A stretch of DNA of 43,989 nt from the NCBI RefSeq assembly GCF_902859825.1, contig NZ_CADIKB010000043.1, positions 1 to 43,989 on the forward strand, in the 5' to 3' direction. The stretch's first letter is position 1, and each line of letters opens with the position of its first letter. The stretch comes from Paraburkholderia phenoliruptrix (GTDB taxonomy: Bacteria; Pseudomonadota; Gammaproteobacteria; Burkholderiales; Burkholderiaceae). This document shows positions 23,656-32,136 of the stretch, one piece after another. The notes under the pieces are model-generated. The model saw only the letters and a list, made by a program, of their open reading frames with translations, was not told where the DNA came from and ran no database searches. Both the position numbers and the translations under genes were made by a program.

Positions 23656-24130
23656 AGCGAATCGTTCCCCAGTAGCGGGAGTCGTACGAACGGTATTCAG
23701 ACCCGAACACAAAGTAGTGACCGGGGGCGATGCGATAACGGGTGTCCCAGGCGTTAATCGGTCTGAGAAAATGCTGGGCGCCGCGCGCGAGCGTGCCAAG
23801 TACGCGGCCATTGATACTGATCACGCCCTGCTCAATCACGACGGTGTCACCGGGCACACCCGCAATCAGTTTGGTCATGAGTGCGCCACGGGCAAAGAGT
23901 GATGCCTGCTCATTGCGAAACGTCACCATGTCGCCACGCGAGAGGGTGCCCACCTGCCGGGTGCCCCAATACCACTCCCAGGGCAGGCATCCGGTTTCCT
24001 CACCGTCAAAGAAGACGTACGCATGGCGATGCATCGCGGTCGAGGTTGCTTTTGCACCGAACAGCAGGAACGGTGCGAGGACCAGAGTCGCGGCAAGCAG
24101 CATCGCGTTGCGGGCAGGCAGCTTAGTCAT
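23618..24130 (-). CDS. S26-family conjugation signal peptidase (TraF/TrhF-type) with Cys at the nucleophile position
   Basis: A 170-residue protein with an N-terminal membrane anchor (AMLLAATLVLAPFLLFGA). It has the S26 pattern: the nucleophile block 'TGCLPW' (Cys48-x-Pro50) and the base block 'MTKLIAGVPGD' (Lys87), then strand 'ISINGRVLG' and C-terminal 'YFVFGSEYRSYDSRYWG', the last being the typical box E. In most S26 enzymes the first residue is Ser; here it is Cys. It would cleave pilin or another tra preprotein in the membrane. Do not confuse it with the thioredoxin-like TraF at 36629. The ATG at 24130 overlaps the upstream stop by eight bases (ATGACTAA). Confidence 0.82.
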   Translation of the reverse strand: MTKLPARNAMLLAATLVLAPFLLFGAKATSTAMHRHAYVFFDGEETGCLPWEWYWGTRQVGTLSRGDMVTFRNEQASLFARGALMTKLIAGVPGDTVVIEQGVISINGRVLGTLARGAQHFLRPINAWDTRYRIAPGHYFVFGSEYRSYDSRYWGTIRYDQIITKDMLLD

Positions 24131-24863
24131 CGAGGGATGGGTTGCCTGCGGATTCGCTCGCTGGCCCACGGGCTGATGGGGTCGCGGGCGCGCTCGGGGA
24201 TACCGTCGCTCCCGGCTGAGAAGCCGGCGCTGCCGCCGGCGTGCCAGGGAGCGCATCGGGCGCGGACATTTTCTGGCCGCGTGACCAGTCCAGCCCGAGC
24301 TGGCCCGCGATCTGCGCGGTGACGTCAACGTCGGCCGGGGAGGCCACGACCGCTTCGCGCCGGATCAGCAGGCAACTGTCTGCGACCGCGCTCACCGCGG
24401 CATCCATCTTGCGAAGCTGATCGTGGTAGAGCGCCTGGGCTTCCGACTGGTTCTTGCCGTTAGTGCGGGCCAGTAGGTCCGAAACCACAAGCGCTGTCAG
24501 ACGGCTCATGTCGATGGTTCGGTAGCAGGAAGCGCTGCCGCCGGCGCTCGCATGCCTGAAGGGTGCGGCGAGGGATGAGATCGGGGGCAGATGCGCGAAC
24601 AGTGCGCGCGCGCCGAAAAGAAGGCCGGTGCAGGCGAGAATGACGACGACTACGAGACGCATCATGCCCCATGTCCCGCCGGCATTGGCCGGGGTCGACG
24701 CCTGCGGTGGCACGGACGTCGCTGTGGCGTCAGAAGCCTCACTGATCGACGCCAGTTGCGGCGGCGGAGGCGTCTGATGCAGCGCCGGTGCTCCGGCATC
24801 GACAGGACGATCAGTGCCCGCCACCGTTTGTGACGCGTCTGGCCGTTGTGAGCTCTCGCTCAT
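24123..24863 (-). CDS. trbI: TrbI-like inner-membrane protein of the F-type system
   Basis: A 246-residue bitopic protein. An N-terminal Pro/Ala/Thr-rich cytoplasmic segment (1-62) is followed by a membrane helix (MMRLVVVVILACTGLLFGA, about 65-84). The periplasmic part resembles F-type TrbI: 'IDMSRLTALVVSDLLA', a helix with 'LYHDQLRKMDAAVSAV' and a strand 'CLLIRREAVVASPADV' followed by 'DVTAQIAGQLG'. A low-complexity Ala/Pro/Ser tail follows residue 205. F TrbI is about 128 residues; the extra length is in both disordered ends. It lies between traC and the peptidase, as TrbI does in F. Its start overlaps the traC stop as ATGA. TrbI affects pilus length in F. Confidence 0.7.
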   Translation of the reverse strand: MSESSQRPDASQTVAGTDRPVDAGAPALHQTPPPPQLASISEASDATATSVPPQASTPANAGGTWGMMRLVVVVILACTGLLFGARALFAHLPPISSLAAPFRHASAGGSASCYRTIDMSRLTALVVSDLLARTNGKNQSEAQALYHDQLRKMDAAVSAVADSCLLIRREAVVASPADVDVTAQIAGQLGLDWSRGQKMSAPDALPGTPAAAPASQPGATVSPSAPATPSARGPASESAGNPSLDD

Positions 24864-27283
24864 GCTGTTTCTCCGCGGATGAATTCGTGTACGGCCTGAA
24901 CAACGTCGTCACCTCGTTGGAGGGCAGCGATGATTTCGTCCCGTTCCCGGCCTTCGGACGAGAAGAGGACCTGGTTAAAGCGCGATTCGACGAGGCGCGC
25001 GATACCGGAGCCGTGTTCGGTGCGCAAATAGATCTCGGAGTATCCGGCGCGCCCCTTGATGGTGTGCACAGTACGCAGAAGGTTGGCCTCGCCTTCGCCG
25101 ATATCCATCCAGCCGCTTTGCCGTGCGAGGTTGATGGCCTCGGAGGTCTGCTTCATGATGTACTTCGTGGCTGCGGTGCCCGCGATCGTCGGACCGTGGG
25201 GGCTGTTGTAGAGCTGTGTCAGGTTCTGCAGGACCAGGCCGACCGACCCGGTTTCCTTGCGGACCTTGGCATAGAGCTGCGCGAGAAAGCGCGCGAATGG
25301 CTCGTCGGGCATGAGATCGCCACCCTCCTCGATGATCAGCAGCTTTTGCTGGCTGCTGCCCTTGGTCTCATACATGTCCTGCTCGCAGCGAATCATCAGC
25401 AGTTGCAGGATGACCTGCTGCAGGTGAGGCTGTGAGCGCAGGTCGAAGAGTTCGAAGGTGGTCAGCTGAGCGTCCGCGCGCAGCGTGTTCGGCCCCGTGA
25501 ACCACGCGCCGTAGGGGCCTTCGGTTGTAAATGGATAAAGCTTTCGTGCAAGCTCACGACTGATGTCGTCATCCTGATTCATGAGGTACAGGTAGACCCC
25601 CGTAATTTCCATGGCCGGGCCGTATGATGCCCACACGCTCTTGGTGGCCGACATGATCCGAACTGCCTCGGACGAACCCGTGGATTCATGCGGATTCGCC
25701 ATCTTGCACAGCAGCGCCTGCAGCACGCCGATGCTCTGGTCGATATTTGTGACGTGCGTAAACGGGTTGAGACTGCAGCGGGCGTGCTCTGAGAATTCGA
25801 TGTAGTCGCCATGGTGCGCACGCGTGAATTTCGCGTGCGAGCGGCGGATATCAAGAATGCGGACAACCGCGCCCAAGGCGAGGTAATCCTGGACCTTGCG
25901 CTGCACGGCGAATGATTTGCCTGCTCCAGGGTCGGCCGTCCATATCCAGTTGAAGTTCGAATTGCGGGGATCGAACACGTCATAACGGAAAGGGCGGCCT
26001 CGCCGGGTAGTCAGCAGCATGGCGCGGCCGTACCCACGCCACTCGTCGATCACAGGCAGGAACTGGGCTGCGTGGGTCGACGCCATCGTAAAAAACCGGC
26101 GCGTATTCTCGATCGTCCTGGCCGTCGGGCATAGTGGCAATGTGTTGTAGAAATTCGGCCAGATGATGTGTTTCTCAGGCGCCATCTGCATGTCCTGGCC
26201 GGCAAAGTAGGATTTCAGACGCGACATCATCTTGTTGATCCTACGCGGCGAACGATCGAAGAGGGCCAGCGTCGTGTTGATTTCCACCGCATTCGCGCCG
26301 GCGTCGAGCGAGGCAATGAGTGTGTCGAAGCCTCGTTTCTTCGCGGCCAGAATGGGCACCCACTTGAGCATCGGGCCGAACGCCTGCTGCGTGACCAGAG
26401 TCGACTTGGTGCGAAGCTTGCCGATTTTTGCGCTTTGCTCGGGGATGTGGATAGTGGTGGTCAGGACGAACGGCATGCTGATCTGCGTGCCGGTTCCGTC
26501 AGGTGTGCCGCGCAGCACGTCCATCAGATGGAGGCTCGCCTTTTTGGGATATTTGGCCGTCGTCATCAGTCCGATATGGACGTGGCCCGAGGTCCCCGGC
26601 GAATCCGCGCGGATCGTGTTCTTGTACTGCCTGATTCGCTGGGCCGGTTCAAAGATCTGATCGCGCAGTGTTGTGCTCTCGTCATATGAACGGTTCCATG
26701 CACCGTACATGTCGAAGTAGCGCCGCAGCACCGAAAGGTACTCGTCGGGACCGACTGGCTGGATATCCAGCTTGGCGGCTTCATACATCGACTGGAGCCG
26801 GTCACGCAGTTCGCGGAACTCGGCAATCTCGACGTCTTTCGGAAACGGCAGACCACGAGTGGGAACCTTGAGAGTGACGTAATGGCGTGTGTCCAGTACG
26901 CGGGTGTGCAGCGTGGGCGCCAGGGGCCGATGGGCTGCAGCAGCGATGAAGTCAGCCCGCTCAGTGCATGCGGTCTGCGCGATGCGGTTGCCCCTCGGGC
27001 TGTGTATCCGCGCCTCGCGGTAGATCTCGAGCGCGCCCTCCAGGTCCGGGACAGCCATCTGTATGTCCTGGATAAAAGTCCCCGGTGGGTAATGCTCGCC
27101 CAGCATGTTCTCGAGCATCTTCTGGATGTTGAGGTCCGCGCCAGTGATGAAGTCGCCCTGCAGGAGGCAGCCCAACGCCCCTTCTTCGAAGAAATAGATG
27201 TCGTCGTCGGCCGCCAGACAGGTGAAACTGTCTGCCGGCCGCCCGCGGTTCATCATTTCGCGTATGCGGTCGATTGCGCCCAT
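24860..27283 (-). CDS. traC: TraC, T4SS ATPase (VirB4 family)
   Basis: An 807-residue VirB4/TraC ATPase. The N-terminal TraC domain (about 1-420) is followed by the motor: Walker A 'ADPGAGKSFA' near residue 450 and Walker B 'LLIIEEGGDLM' near residue 645, with Glu-Glu in place of Asp-Glu; 'VLQNLTQLY' is the downstream sensor region. TraC powers pilin polymerisation and is peripheral to the inner membrane. The ATG at 27283 follows a weak GGAAA site. Upstream lie the pilin gene and a strong terminator (27384-27412), so traC depends on read-through or on a promoter in 27284-27380; a small inverted repeat GATTGA/TCAATC (about 27323-27342) sits there. Confidence 0.95.
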   Translation of the reverse strand: MGAIDRIREMMNRGRPADSFTCLAADDDIYFFEEGALGCLLQGDFITGADLNIQKMLENMLGEHYPPGTFIQDIQMAVPDLEGALEIYREARIHSPRGNRIAQTACTERADFIAAAAHRPLAPTLHTRVLDTRHYVTLKVPTRGLPFPKDVEIAEFRELRDRLQSMYEAAKLDIQPVGPDEYLSVLRRYFDMYGAWNRSYDESTTLRDQIFEPAQRIRQYKNTIRADSPGTSGHVHIGLMTTAKYPKKASLHLMDVLRGTPDGTGTQISMPFVLTTTIHIPEQSAKIGKLRTKSTLVTQQAFGPMLKWVPILAAKKRGFDTLIASLDAGANAVEINTTLALFDRSPRRINKMMSRLKSYFAGQDMQMAPEKHIIWPNFYNTLPLCPTARTIENTRRFFTMASTHAAQFLPVIDEWRGYGRAMLLTTRRGRPFRYDVFDPRNSNFNWIWTADPGAGKSFAVQRKVQDYLALGAVVRILDIRRSHAKFTRAHHGDYIEFSEHARCSLNPFTHVTNIDQSIGVLQALLCKMANPHESTGSSEAVRIMSATKSVWASYGPAMEITGVYLYLMNQDDDISRELARKLYPFTTEGPYGAWFTGPNTLRADAQLTTFELFDLRSQPHLQQVILQLLMIRCEQDMYETKGSSQQKLLIIEEGGDLMPDEPFARFLAQLYAKVRKETGSVGLVLQNLTQLYNSPHGPTIAGTAATKYIMKQTSEAINLARQSGWMDIGEGEANLLRTVHTIKGRAGYSEIYLRTEHGSGIARLVESRFNQVLFSSEGRERDEIIAALQRGDDVVQAVHEFIRGETA

Positions 27284-27383
27284 CAGGTTTCCGTTGAAGA
27301 CGTATGTGACTGGATGTCCTGATTGAGATTAGCATCAATCGCAATGAGAGAATTATTTACACTTCAAAGGTGCTACGAGCAGA

Positions 27384-27412
27384 TAAAAAAAGACCGCCCG
27401 GAAGGGGCGGTC
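27384..27412 (-). terminator. strong terminator between traA and traC
   Basis: On the minus strand GACCGCCC (27412-27405) and GGGCGGTC (27399-27392) form eight perfect pairs with a five-base loop, followed by seven or eight T (27391-27384). It lies just after the pilin gene and in front of traC, so most transcripts from the traA promoter should stop here. Confidence 0.92.
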
Positions 27413-27458
27413 AGGCAGAAAGGGTTCCGAGGGGTAACCCGTCCTGAGAGAGCCGAAG

Positions 27459-27782
27459 TCAAAAGATGGCGGTGTACATCCCGGTTAGGATGTTCGGACC
27501 GTAGATGGAACCCAGCGTAATACCCAGACCGATGCCCATGCCTACGAGAGAGCCGCGTACCGTGGCCGCGATGAGCGCAATGGCAAGGCCAAGAATGGCG
27601 AGCATTTTGCCGCCAGAGCCCTGCAGTACGCCAGTGAGCCACAGATTGATCGTGTCGAAGGTTGAATCGGACCCGGCGTACGCGTGAACGACGAGCAGCG
27701 CGGCCACGACGACAATGACCAGGCTCATCAGCAGCTTCTTGCGGGATTTTGGGTCCGTCCAGCGTTCCTTGAATTTACTCAT
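27459..27782 (-). CDS. traA: TraA-like propilin
   Basis: A 107-residue small hydrophobic protein with the build of an F-type pilin. It has a basic n-region (MSKFKERWTDPKSRKKL), a hydrophobic leader ending 'VVHAYA' (likely cleavage near residue 36), then a mature chain of ~71 residues with two hydrophobic helices separated by a short polar loop (TVRGS) and rich in Gly (GMGIGLGITLGS). F pilin also has a long leader and a mature part of about 70 residues. The ATG at 27782 has a GGAG site. It is flanked by an AT-rich promoter-like region and a strong terminator. Its position between traV and traC, not ahead of traL as in F, is unusual. Confidence 0.85.
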   Translation of the reverse strand: MSKFKERWTDPKSRKKLLMSLVIVVVAALLVVHAYAGSDSTFDTINLWLTGVLQGSGGKMLAILGLAIALIAATVRGSLVGMGIGLGITLGSIYGPNILTGMYTAIF

Positions 27783-27871
27783 GTCGACTCCGTGCTGGGA
27801 GAAAGTGTTCCGGATGGTAATTCATAATCGCCAAATGATTTAATTTTTAATTTAATAGTATTTCGATGAGG
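27783..27871 (-). promoter_or_regulatory. AT-rich promoter-like region upstream of traA
   Basis: The 89 bases between traV and traA include a 25-base stretch with almost no G or C (about 27837-27862; ATTAAATTAAAAATTAAAT read on the minus strand) in a GC-rich window. This could be an UP-element or curved region for a pilin promoter; likely -10-like sequences (TATGAAT) follow on the minus strand. No exact -35/-10 pair can be fixed by eye. Confidence 0.45.
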
Positions 27872-28450
27872 TCAGCGGGACGTGTCTTGCGTCGGCAACG
27901 GGCTGGACTGGGGCGTCGATGGTGCAACTCGCGCCGGTGTCGGACGTCCACCGCCAGGCCCGGAAGTCACGAGGCTGGCATTGGACTTCGCGTTCGCCTC
28001 TATGCGATAGGGGGTGAGGACCCTAGCCTCCGATATCGCGGCATTGTTGCCCATCGACCAGCGCCGCGGCGTCACTTCGGCGAACACGATGCTCGGAAAA
28101 TGCAGCTGGTTCCGATCGTCCTGCCACGTGTTAATCCACAGGCGCATGATCTTCGCCGGCTCCATCACGGGCATGGGTTGCTGGATCGGTTCCGGCAGGC
28201 TCACCTGGATAGCGGATACCGGTTCCGGATCCAGGCTCGAGCGGCGATTGCCTTGACCAGAGCCGGCCGCCTCGGCCGCTTCAACGGCGGCGGAATTGTT
28301 CGACATGGCGTAAGCCTGGCGTGCCGACACACAACCGACCCCCTGCCCGCCCGGGCAGGCTGGCGATGAGGTGCCGATGCCAAACATGGATGCACACCCG
28401 GTCAGCAGTGCCGACCCGAAGAAGGTCATCAGAATGGATTGGATTCGCAC
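27872..28450 (-). CDS. traV: TraV, outer-membrane lipoprotein
   Basis: A 192-residue lipoprotein. The signal peptide ends in a lipobox 'LLTGC' (Cys at residue 19). Next comes the TraV signature, a Cys pair in 'ACPGGQGVGCVSARQAY', a linker rich in Ala, Glu and Pro, and the C-terminal block 'KIMRLWINTWQDDRNQLHFP' followed by 'VFAEVTPRRW', which is typical of the family. TraV anchors the TraK/TraB core complex to the outer membrane. Length is close to that of F TraV (171). The 3' end is followed by the AT-rich traA promoter region. Confidence 0.93.
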   Translation of the reverse strand: MRIQSILMTFFGSALLTGCASMFGIGTSSPACPGGQGVGCVSARQAYAMSNNSAAVEAAEAAGSGQGNRRSSLDPEPVSAIQVSLPEPIQQPMPVMEPAKIMRLWINTWQDDRNQLHFPSIVFAEVTPRRWSMGNNAAISEARVLTPYRIEANAKSNASLVTSGPGGGRPTPARVAPSTPQSSPLPTQDTSR

Positions 28451-28459
28451 GGCTTGTCC

Positions 28460-29737
28460 TCAAATGGGAATGCTCACGCCCTTGACGAGAATCACGTCGA
28501 CCTGCCGGAGGGGATTAATCTCCACGACAGGCACGATTTCCTTGGCAAGGTCGGTGTAGTACTGGGCAATGTTCTGGAACGCGGTGCCGATCGGCGCGCT
28601 CATCTGCGAACCGCTGTTGCTGTTGCTTCCCAGCTGCACGTTGACACCAGCGCTGTGGATGTTGGAGGCCTCGTTCGAAACGACCGTTGCCAGCCCCTCG
28701 CCGGCCGCGCCAATCAGAGCGACACGCATGGCGTTGGCGATGACGGCGCCGTCCTTGGACGCGAGATTGCCGCGCAGCCCCGGCTTACCATCTTCGCCGA
28801 CTACATAGCCGTCCACGGCAACCTCAACGACACGCTTGTTCTTGAGCACGCACGACATACGCTCGGCGCGCAGCTGGGCGCGGCCCGTGGAGAGCTCGCC
28901 ATTGCCAGACACCATCATGAAACACTCCTTGACGGAGGCTCGCTGATTGTTGGGGAGAATCGCGTCCTTCTTGACGCGAATGAGCATCGGCATGGGATTG
29001 CGCTGCGCCGATCGTGTAGTCGGAAAATCGCCGCCGTTGATCGCAAACCCCGTAACGATCGAGCCCATCGGAAGGAACGTCTCCGGAACTTCGGCCGCTT
29101 TCGCCGATGCGGTCCTGACCGCGCCGGTCGCGGCGTCGGCTGCACCGTCGCCGTCGTCTCCGACGATCTGGATGCCATCGGCCGGCTCGGCGTCAGGGGT
29201 GGTGGCAGAGTCGGCACCGGTACGCCCGGGACTGATGGGGGAGGCGGTGCTGCCCGCGCCGGCCGCACCTGGCAGCAAACTGTTCAATCGAGGTTGTCCG
29301 CCAGCCGGAAACGGCGCCGAGCCGGGAGGGGTGATGGTATCGCCTGTGCCGGGCGGGGGAAGCTGGGCGCTGGCTCCGGTACCTGTCGGTGCGGTTCCGT
29401 GACTTGAGGAATTGCTGGCGCCGCCGCGCTGCTGGGCCTCCAGCACGTCGAACCTGTGATCAACCTGATCTTGCTGGCTCTGCAGACGGTGATCGAAGTC
29501 GGAAATCTGGCGCTGCAGGGCGGTGACGGATGCATTGACGTCTGCCAGGTCGGTATTGCGCTGTGGCGGAGCAACGACATTGACAGCCAGATGGTCGCTG
29601 GGCGGCTTCGGCGGTGTCGTCTTCACGCTGAAGATCCAGGCGCCGACGGCGAACGCGGTCACGGTGCCGACGACCACGGTCCGCTTTTGCCGCGCGGGCG
29701 TCATCAGCGCCCAGTTCCGTTTGAGCTGGTCGAACAT
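28460..29737 (-). CDS. traB: TraB, core-complex protein (VirB10 family)
   Basis: A 425-residue VirB10-like protein. It has a short cytoplasmic part, a membrane helix (VVVGTVTAFAVGAWIFSV, about 21-38), then a coiled coil (ALQRQISDFDHRLQSQQDQV, about 70-90), a Pro/Gly/Ala-rich flexible segment, and the conserved VirB10/TrbI C-terminal domain beginning near residue 210 (FLPMGSIVTGFAINGGDFPT). TraB spans inner and outer membranes and links TraK and TraV to the inner complex. The gene runs with small gaps between traK and traV, as in F (traK-traB then traV). TraV starts 9 bases after its stop. Confidence 0.94.
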   Translation of the reverse strand: MFDQLKRNWALMTPARQKRTVVVGTVTAFAVGAWIFSVKTTPPKPPSDHLAVNVVAPPQRNTDLADVNASVTALQRQISDFDHRLQSQQDQVDHRFDVLEAQQRGGASNSSSHGTAPTGTGASAQLPPPGTGDTITPPGSAPFPAGGQPRLNSLLPGAAGAGSTASPISPGRTGADSATTPDAEPADGIQIVGDDGDGAADAATGAVRTASAKAAEVPETFLPMGSIVTGFAINGGDFPTTRSAQRNPMPMLIRVKKDAILPNNQRASVKECFMMVSGNGELSTGRAQLRAERMSCVLKNKRVVEVAVDGYVVGEDGKPGLRGNLASKDGAVIANAMRVALIGAAGEGLATVVSNEASNIHSAGVNVQLGSNSNSGSQMSAPIGTAFQNIAQYYTDLAKEIVPVVEINPLRQVDVILVKGVSIPI

Positions 29738-29739
29738 GA

Positions 29740-30927
29740 TTACATTACCTGCTTGGCGAACATGATGAGGACGTCCGTCGTTTCGCCCGGTCTCACCGCC
29801 AGATTGGGAAAGATCGTCACGGCGAGTACATGGTCGCTGCCGAACGCTTCTTCGGACAGCGTGATGGGTTCTGTGCCAGTGTTGAGCAGCCGATAGCGGT
29901 ATATGTCGGCGTCAGTTCCCGCATAACGCCCGATCGGCGTGGCCTTGATCGGGCCGGAAATAGCCATCGGAGCATCGAGCAGGGCTTCGGTGTATCCATC
30001 TGGAACCTGGCCCAGCACGGCCTGCTTCATCGTGGCCGTGATTCCTTCGACATACCCTGACTCTTCACCGGAACTGTGCGGATCGCCGCGGCCCTGCGGA
30101 ATCGCACCGTCGAGCACCAGCGTGACCGAACGCCCGGCGATCTTCCGGGGCAGCAGATGCAGCGATACAACGGGCGAGTTCGGCAGCCCTGAATCCTTGA
30201 TGAAGACTGTTGTTTCCTCTTTGGGCGAAAAAAAGATATCGCTCCCCCACACGCGCGAGCCCGACAGGTCCTCACCGTTGACGCGTTTGTTAACTACTTT
30301 GGGCTTCATGAATGGTGTCGCAACCATGTTCGGCTGCGCGGCAGACACTTCAAAGTCAGCCGTCACGCCATGTCGAACGTGGAGAACCGCTGGATTCTCG
30401 GCAGGCATCTGGGCCACGGCCGGCGTCGGCGGCGCCGGAAAATGTCCCCGGTTACCCAGCACGGTTCGGTCCCCTGCGGAGACAAGCTGCTGCATGACCG
30501 TGCGTACGACAGTCTCGTTGGGGCCAAGGCCCTGAGAGATAGGGGCCGACGGGATAGATGCCGTGGCGCGCTGCGGGGAGACATCGGTGGACGGCACAAC
30601 CGGCACAGCCGCGGCAGCACCGTCGTTTTGCCCGCTCTTGAGCGAAGTAATGAGCCTCGAAATGTCCGCGCGTGTGAGCACCGGCGGTTGCACCGGGGCG
30701 GACGATATCGGTATTCCAGTCGCGGGGGGCGGGGGCGCGACGCCGGCTGGATCCATCTGGATGTGCACGTTGCGCACCACGCCGTCGTCCTGGGCAGCCG
30801 CAGGGCCTGCCACTGCAGCGATCGCGAGGATGAAGGGCGCGAGAGCGCGCGCCGACGTCGAGTAATACACCCCGGGTCGGGCTGTGCGGCGAGTCAGGTG
30901 CTCTGTGAGGGACGGAAGGATGGGCAC
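29740..30927 (-). CDS. traK: TraK, secretin-like core protein (VirB9-like)
   Basis: A 395-residue exported protein. The GTG at 30927 is preceded by AAGGGAAAG (good ribosome site), ten bases after traE; longer upstream frames lack this. A signal peptide (hydrophobic APFILAIAAVAGPAAA core) is followed by a long Pro/Ala/Ser-rich linker (about 45-160) and a C-terminal beta-rich domain (VWGSDIFFSPKEETTVFIKD, VSLHLLPRKIAGRSVTLVLD) typical of TraK. F TraK is about 242 residues; the extra length is mostly the N-terminal linker. TraK forms the outer-membrane ring with TraV and TraB. Confidence 0.88.
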   Translation of the reverse strand: MPILPSLTEHLTRRTARPGVYYSTSARALAPFILAIAAVAGPAAAQDDGVVRNVHIQMDPAGVAPPPPATGIPISSAPVQPPVLTRADISRLITSLKSGQNDGAAAAVPVVPSTDVSPQRATASIPSAPISQGLGPNETVVRTVMQQLVSAGDRTVLGNRGHFPAPPTPAVAQMPAENPAVLHVRHGVTADFEVSAAQPNMVATPFMKPKVVNKRVNGEDLSGSRVWGSDIFFSPKEETTVFIKDSGLPNSPVVSLHLLPRKIAGRSVTLVLDGAIPQGRGDPHSSGEESGYVEGITATMKQAVLGQVPDGYTEALLDAPMAISGPIKATPIGRYAGTDADIYRYRLLNTGTEPITLSEEAFGSDHVLAVTIFPNLAVRPGETTDVLIMFAKQVM

Positions 30928-30937
30928 GGTCTTTCCC

Positions 30938-31861
30938 TTATAGGCGTCCGGATGCTGCGTTCGCGTTGTCGCGTTGTGCCGGATCGACTGGCAGCGCAGG
31001 CAACGGCCCGGCAATACCTTCTGTCCCGCCGTTCCCAGGCGACTGGGACCCGACCGCTGCAGGTTGCGCGACACCGGTCGCGCTCCCCGTGAGGGCGCGC
31101 GCCCCGCGCGCTGGCGTAGCAGGCGCGGTCGACGGGATGGCTGTGTTGTCAGCGGGGTTGACACGCCCCTGACCGGATTCAAGTGCGTGCCGGATGTCAT
31201 TCGCCTGAGGGACGATATTCGGATGCAGGCGATCGTGGCCAGAGGCCACCCCTGTCGTCGGCGGATGCGCCTTCTGCCACTGAAGTGTGCGGGCCTCACC
31301 AACATACGACGTAAAGGCGGTGATCCTGGGCAGGCCAGCCACCATCTTCATGGTCAGTTCGTACGTCACGGGCAGCTGTGCGAGGGGTTGTGCAGTGGTC
31401 TTGTATGCCGTTGTGTTAAGCGTACCCTCGATGAATACGCGGTGCGTTGATGCTTCCCACTTGCTGCTGCGTGGCACGAAGACATTGAGTGACCCGCTTG
31501 AGACGTAGGCCGGATCATCGGCGATCGCATAAATCTGGTCGCGCACTGCAGGGTAGATAGATGCGTCGACGATGAACGCGAGATGATCAGCAACAAAATG
31601 TGCGGTCTGCGGCGTGACCGATCCGACCGCGCTGGCAACGTACAGACCCCACGCCTCGTAGAAGTTGGACGATGCGCTGTCCCAGCCCACGGAGTATTCG
31701 GCGGTCATGTTGGGCGGTTGTTCAACGAGGCGCTCGTGCATGGACACCACCTTGAACGTCAACATGAGATTTATCAGAACGAGGCCACCAACAGACACCG
31801 AGAGGCAGTAGTTGGCGCTGCGCGTGCCGTTCCACGTGGCGAAGAGGCGCGGCATTTTCAT
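30938..31861 (-). CDS. traE: TraE, core protein (VirB8-like position), with long C-terminal extension
   Basis: A 307-residue protein. A membrane helix near residue 18-40 (YCLSVSVGGLVLINLMLTF) is followed by the TraE domain through about residue 205 (WGLYVASAVGSVTPQTAHFV; PVTYELTMKMVAGLPRITAF), then ~100 residues of low-complexity Pro/Ala/Gly/Thr/Asn sequence with no domain. F TraE is about 188 residues, so the tail is an addition. Its start overlaps the traL stop as ATGA. The order traL-traE-traK-traB is that of F. It is part of the inner-membrane scaffold for pilus assembly. Confidence 0.92.
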   Translation of the reverse strand: MKMPRLFATWNGTRSANYCLSVSVGGLVLINLMLTFKVVSMHERLVEQPPNMTAEYSVGWDSASSNFYEAWGLYVASAVGSVTPQTAHFVADHLAFIVDASIYPAVRDQIYAIADDPAYVSSGSLNVFVPRSSKWEASTHRVFIEGTLNTTAYKTTAQPLAQLPVTYELTMKMVAGLPRITAFTSYVGEARTLQWQKAHPPTTGVASGHDRLHPNIVPQANDIRHALESGQGRVNPADNTAIPSTAPATPARGARALTGSATGVAQPAAVGSQSPGNGGTEGIAGPLPALPVDPAQRDNANAASGRL

Positions 31862-32136
31862 TGAATGTATTCCCTGGCAAGCCCGTTGGTGAAGATCCGG
31901 TTCAGCGGCAACAGGCCGTACCAGTAGGCGATGTGATGAAGAGAACCCGGCAACGCCTTGCGCTTGTAGCGAATGTAGATCGTGCTGAGAACGAGGCCGC
32001 TAATGATCGAGATGGTCATGACATCAAAAATGACGCCGACGAACATCGAGAGAATGATCGGCATCAGGTCGTCCGTTTCCCAGAAAGCGATCTGCGGAAA
32101 GTTGTCGATCATCTGAGGGATATCGCGTTCGATCAT
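31858..32136 (-). CDS. traL: TraL, inner-membrane pilus-assembly protein
   Basis: A 92-residue small membrane protein matching TraL: an N-terminal soluble stretch (MIDNFPQIAFWETDDLM), two hydrophobic segments (IILSMFVGVIFDVM and ISIISGLVLSTIYI), a basic loop (YKRKALPGSLHH) and the conserved 'YWYGLLPL' C-terminal region. TraL (VirB3-like) sits next to the TraC ATPase. Start overlaps the upstream lipoprotein stop as ATGA. Length equals that of F TraL (91). Confidence 0.92.
   Translation of the reverse strand: MIERDIPQMIDNFPQIAFWETDDLMPIILSMFVGVIFDVMTISIISGLVLSTIYIRYKRKALPGSLHHIAYWYGLLPLNRIFTNGLAREYIQ

Noticed and set aside
26168..26689. Open frame opposite traC
   Set aside because: Antisense shadow of a well-conserved ATPase gene with no family features.
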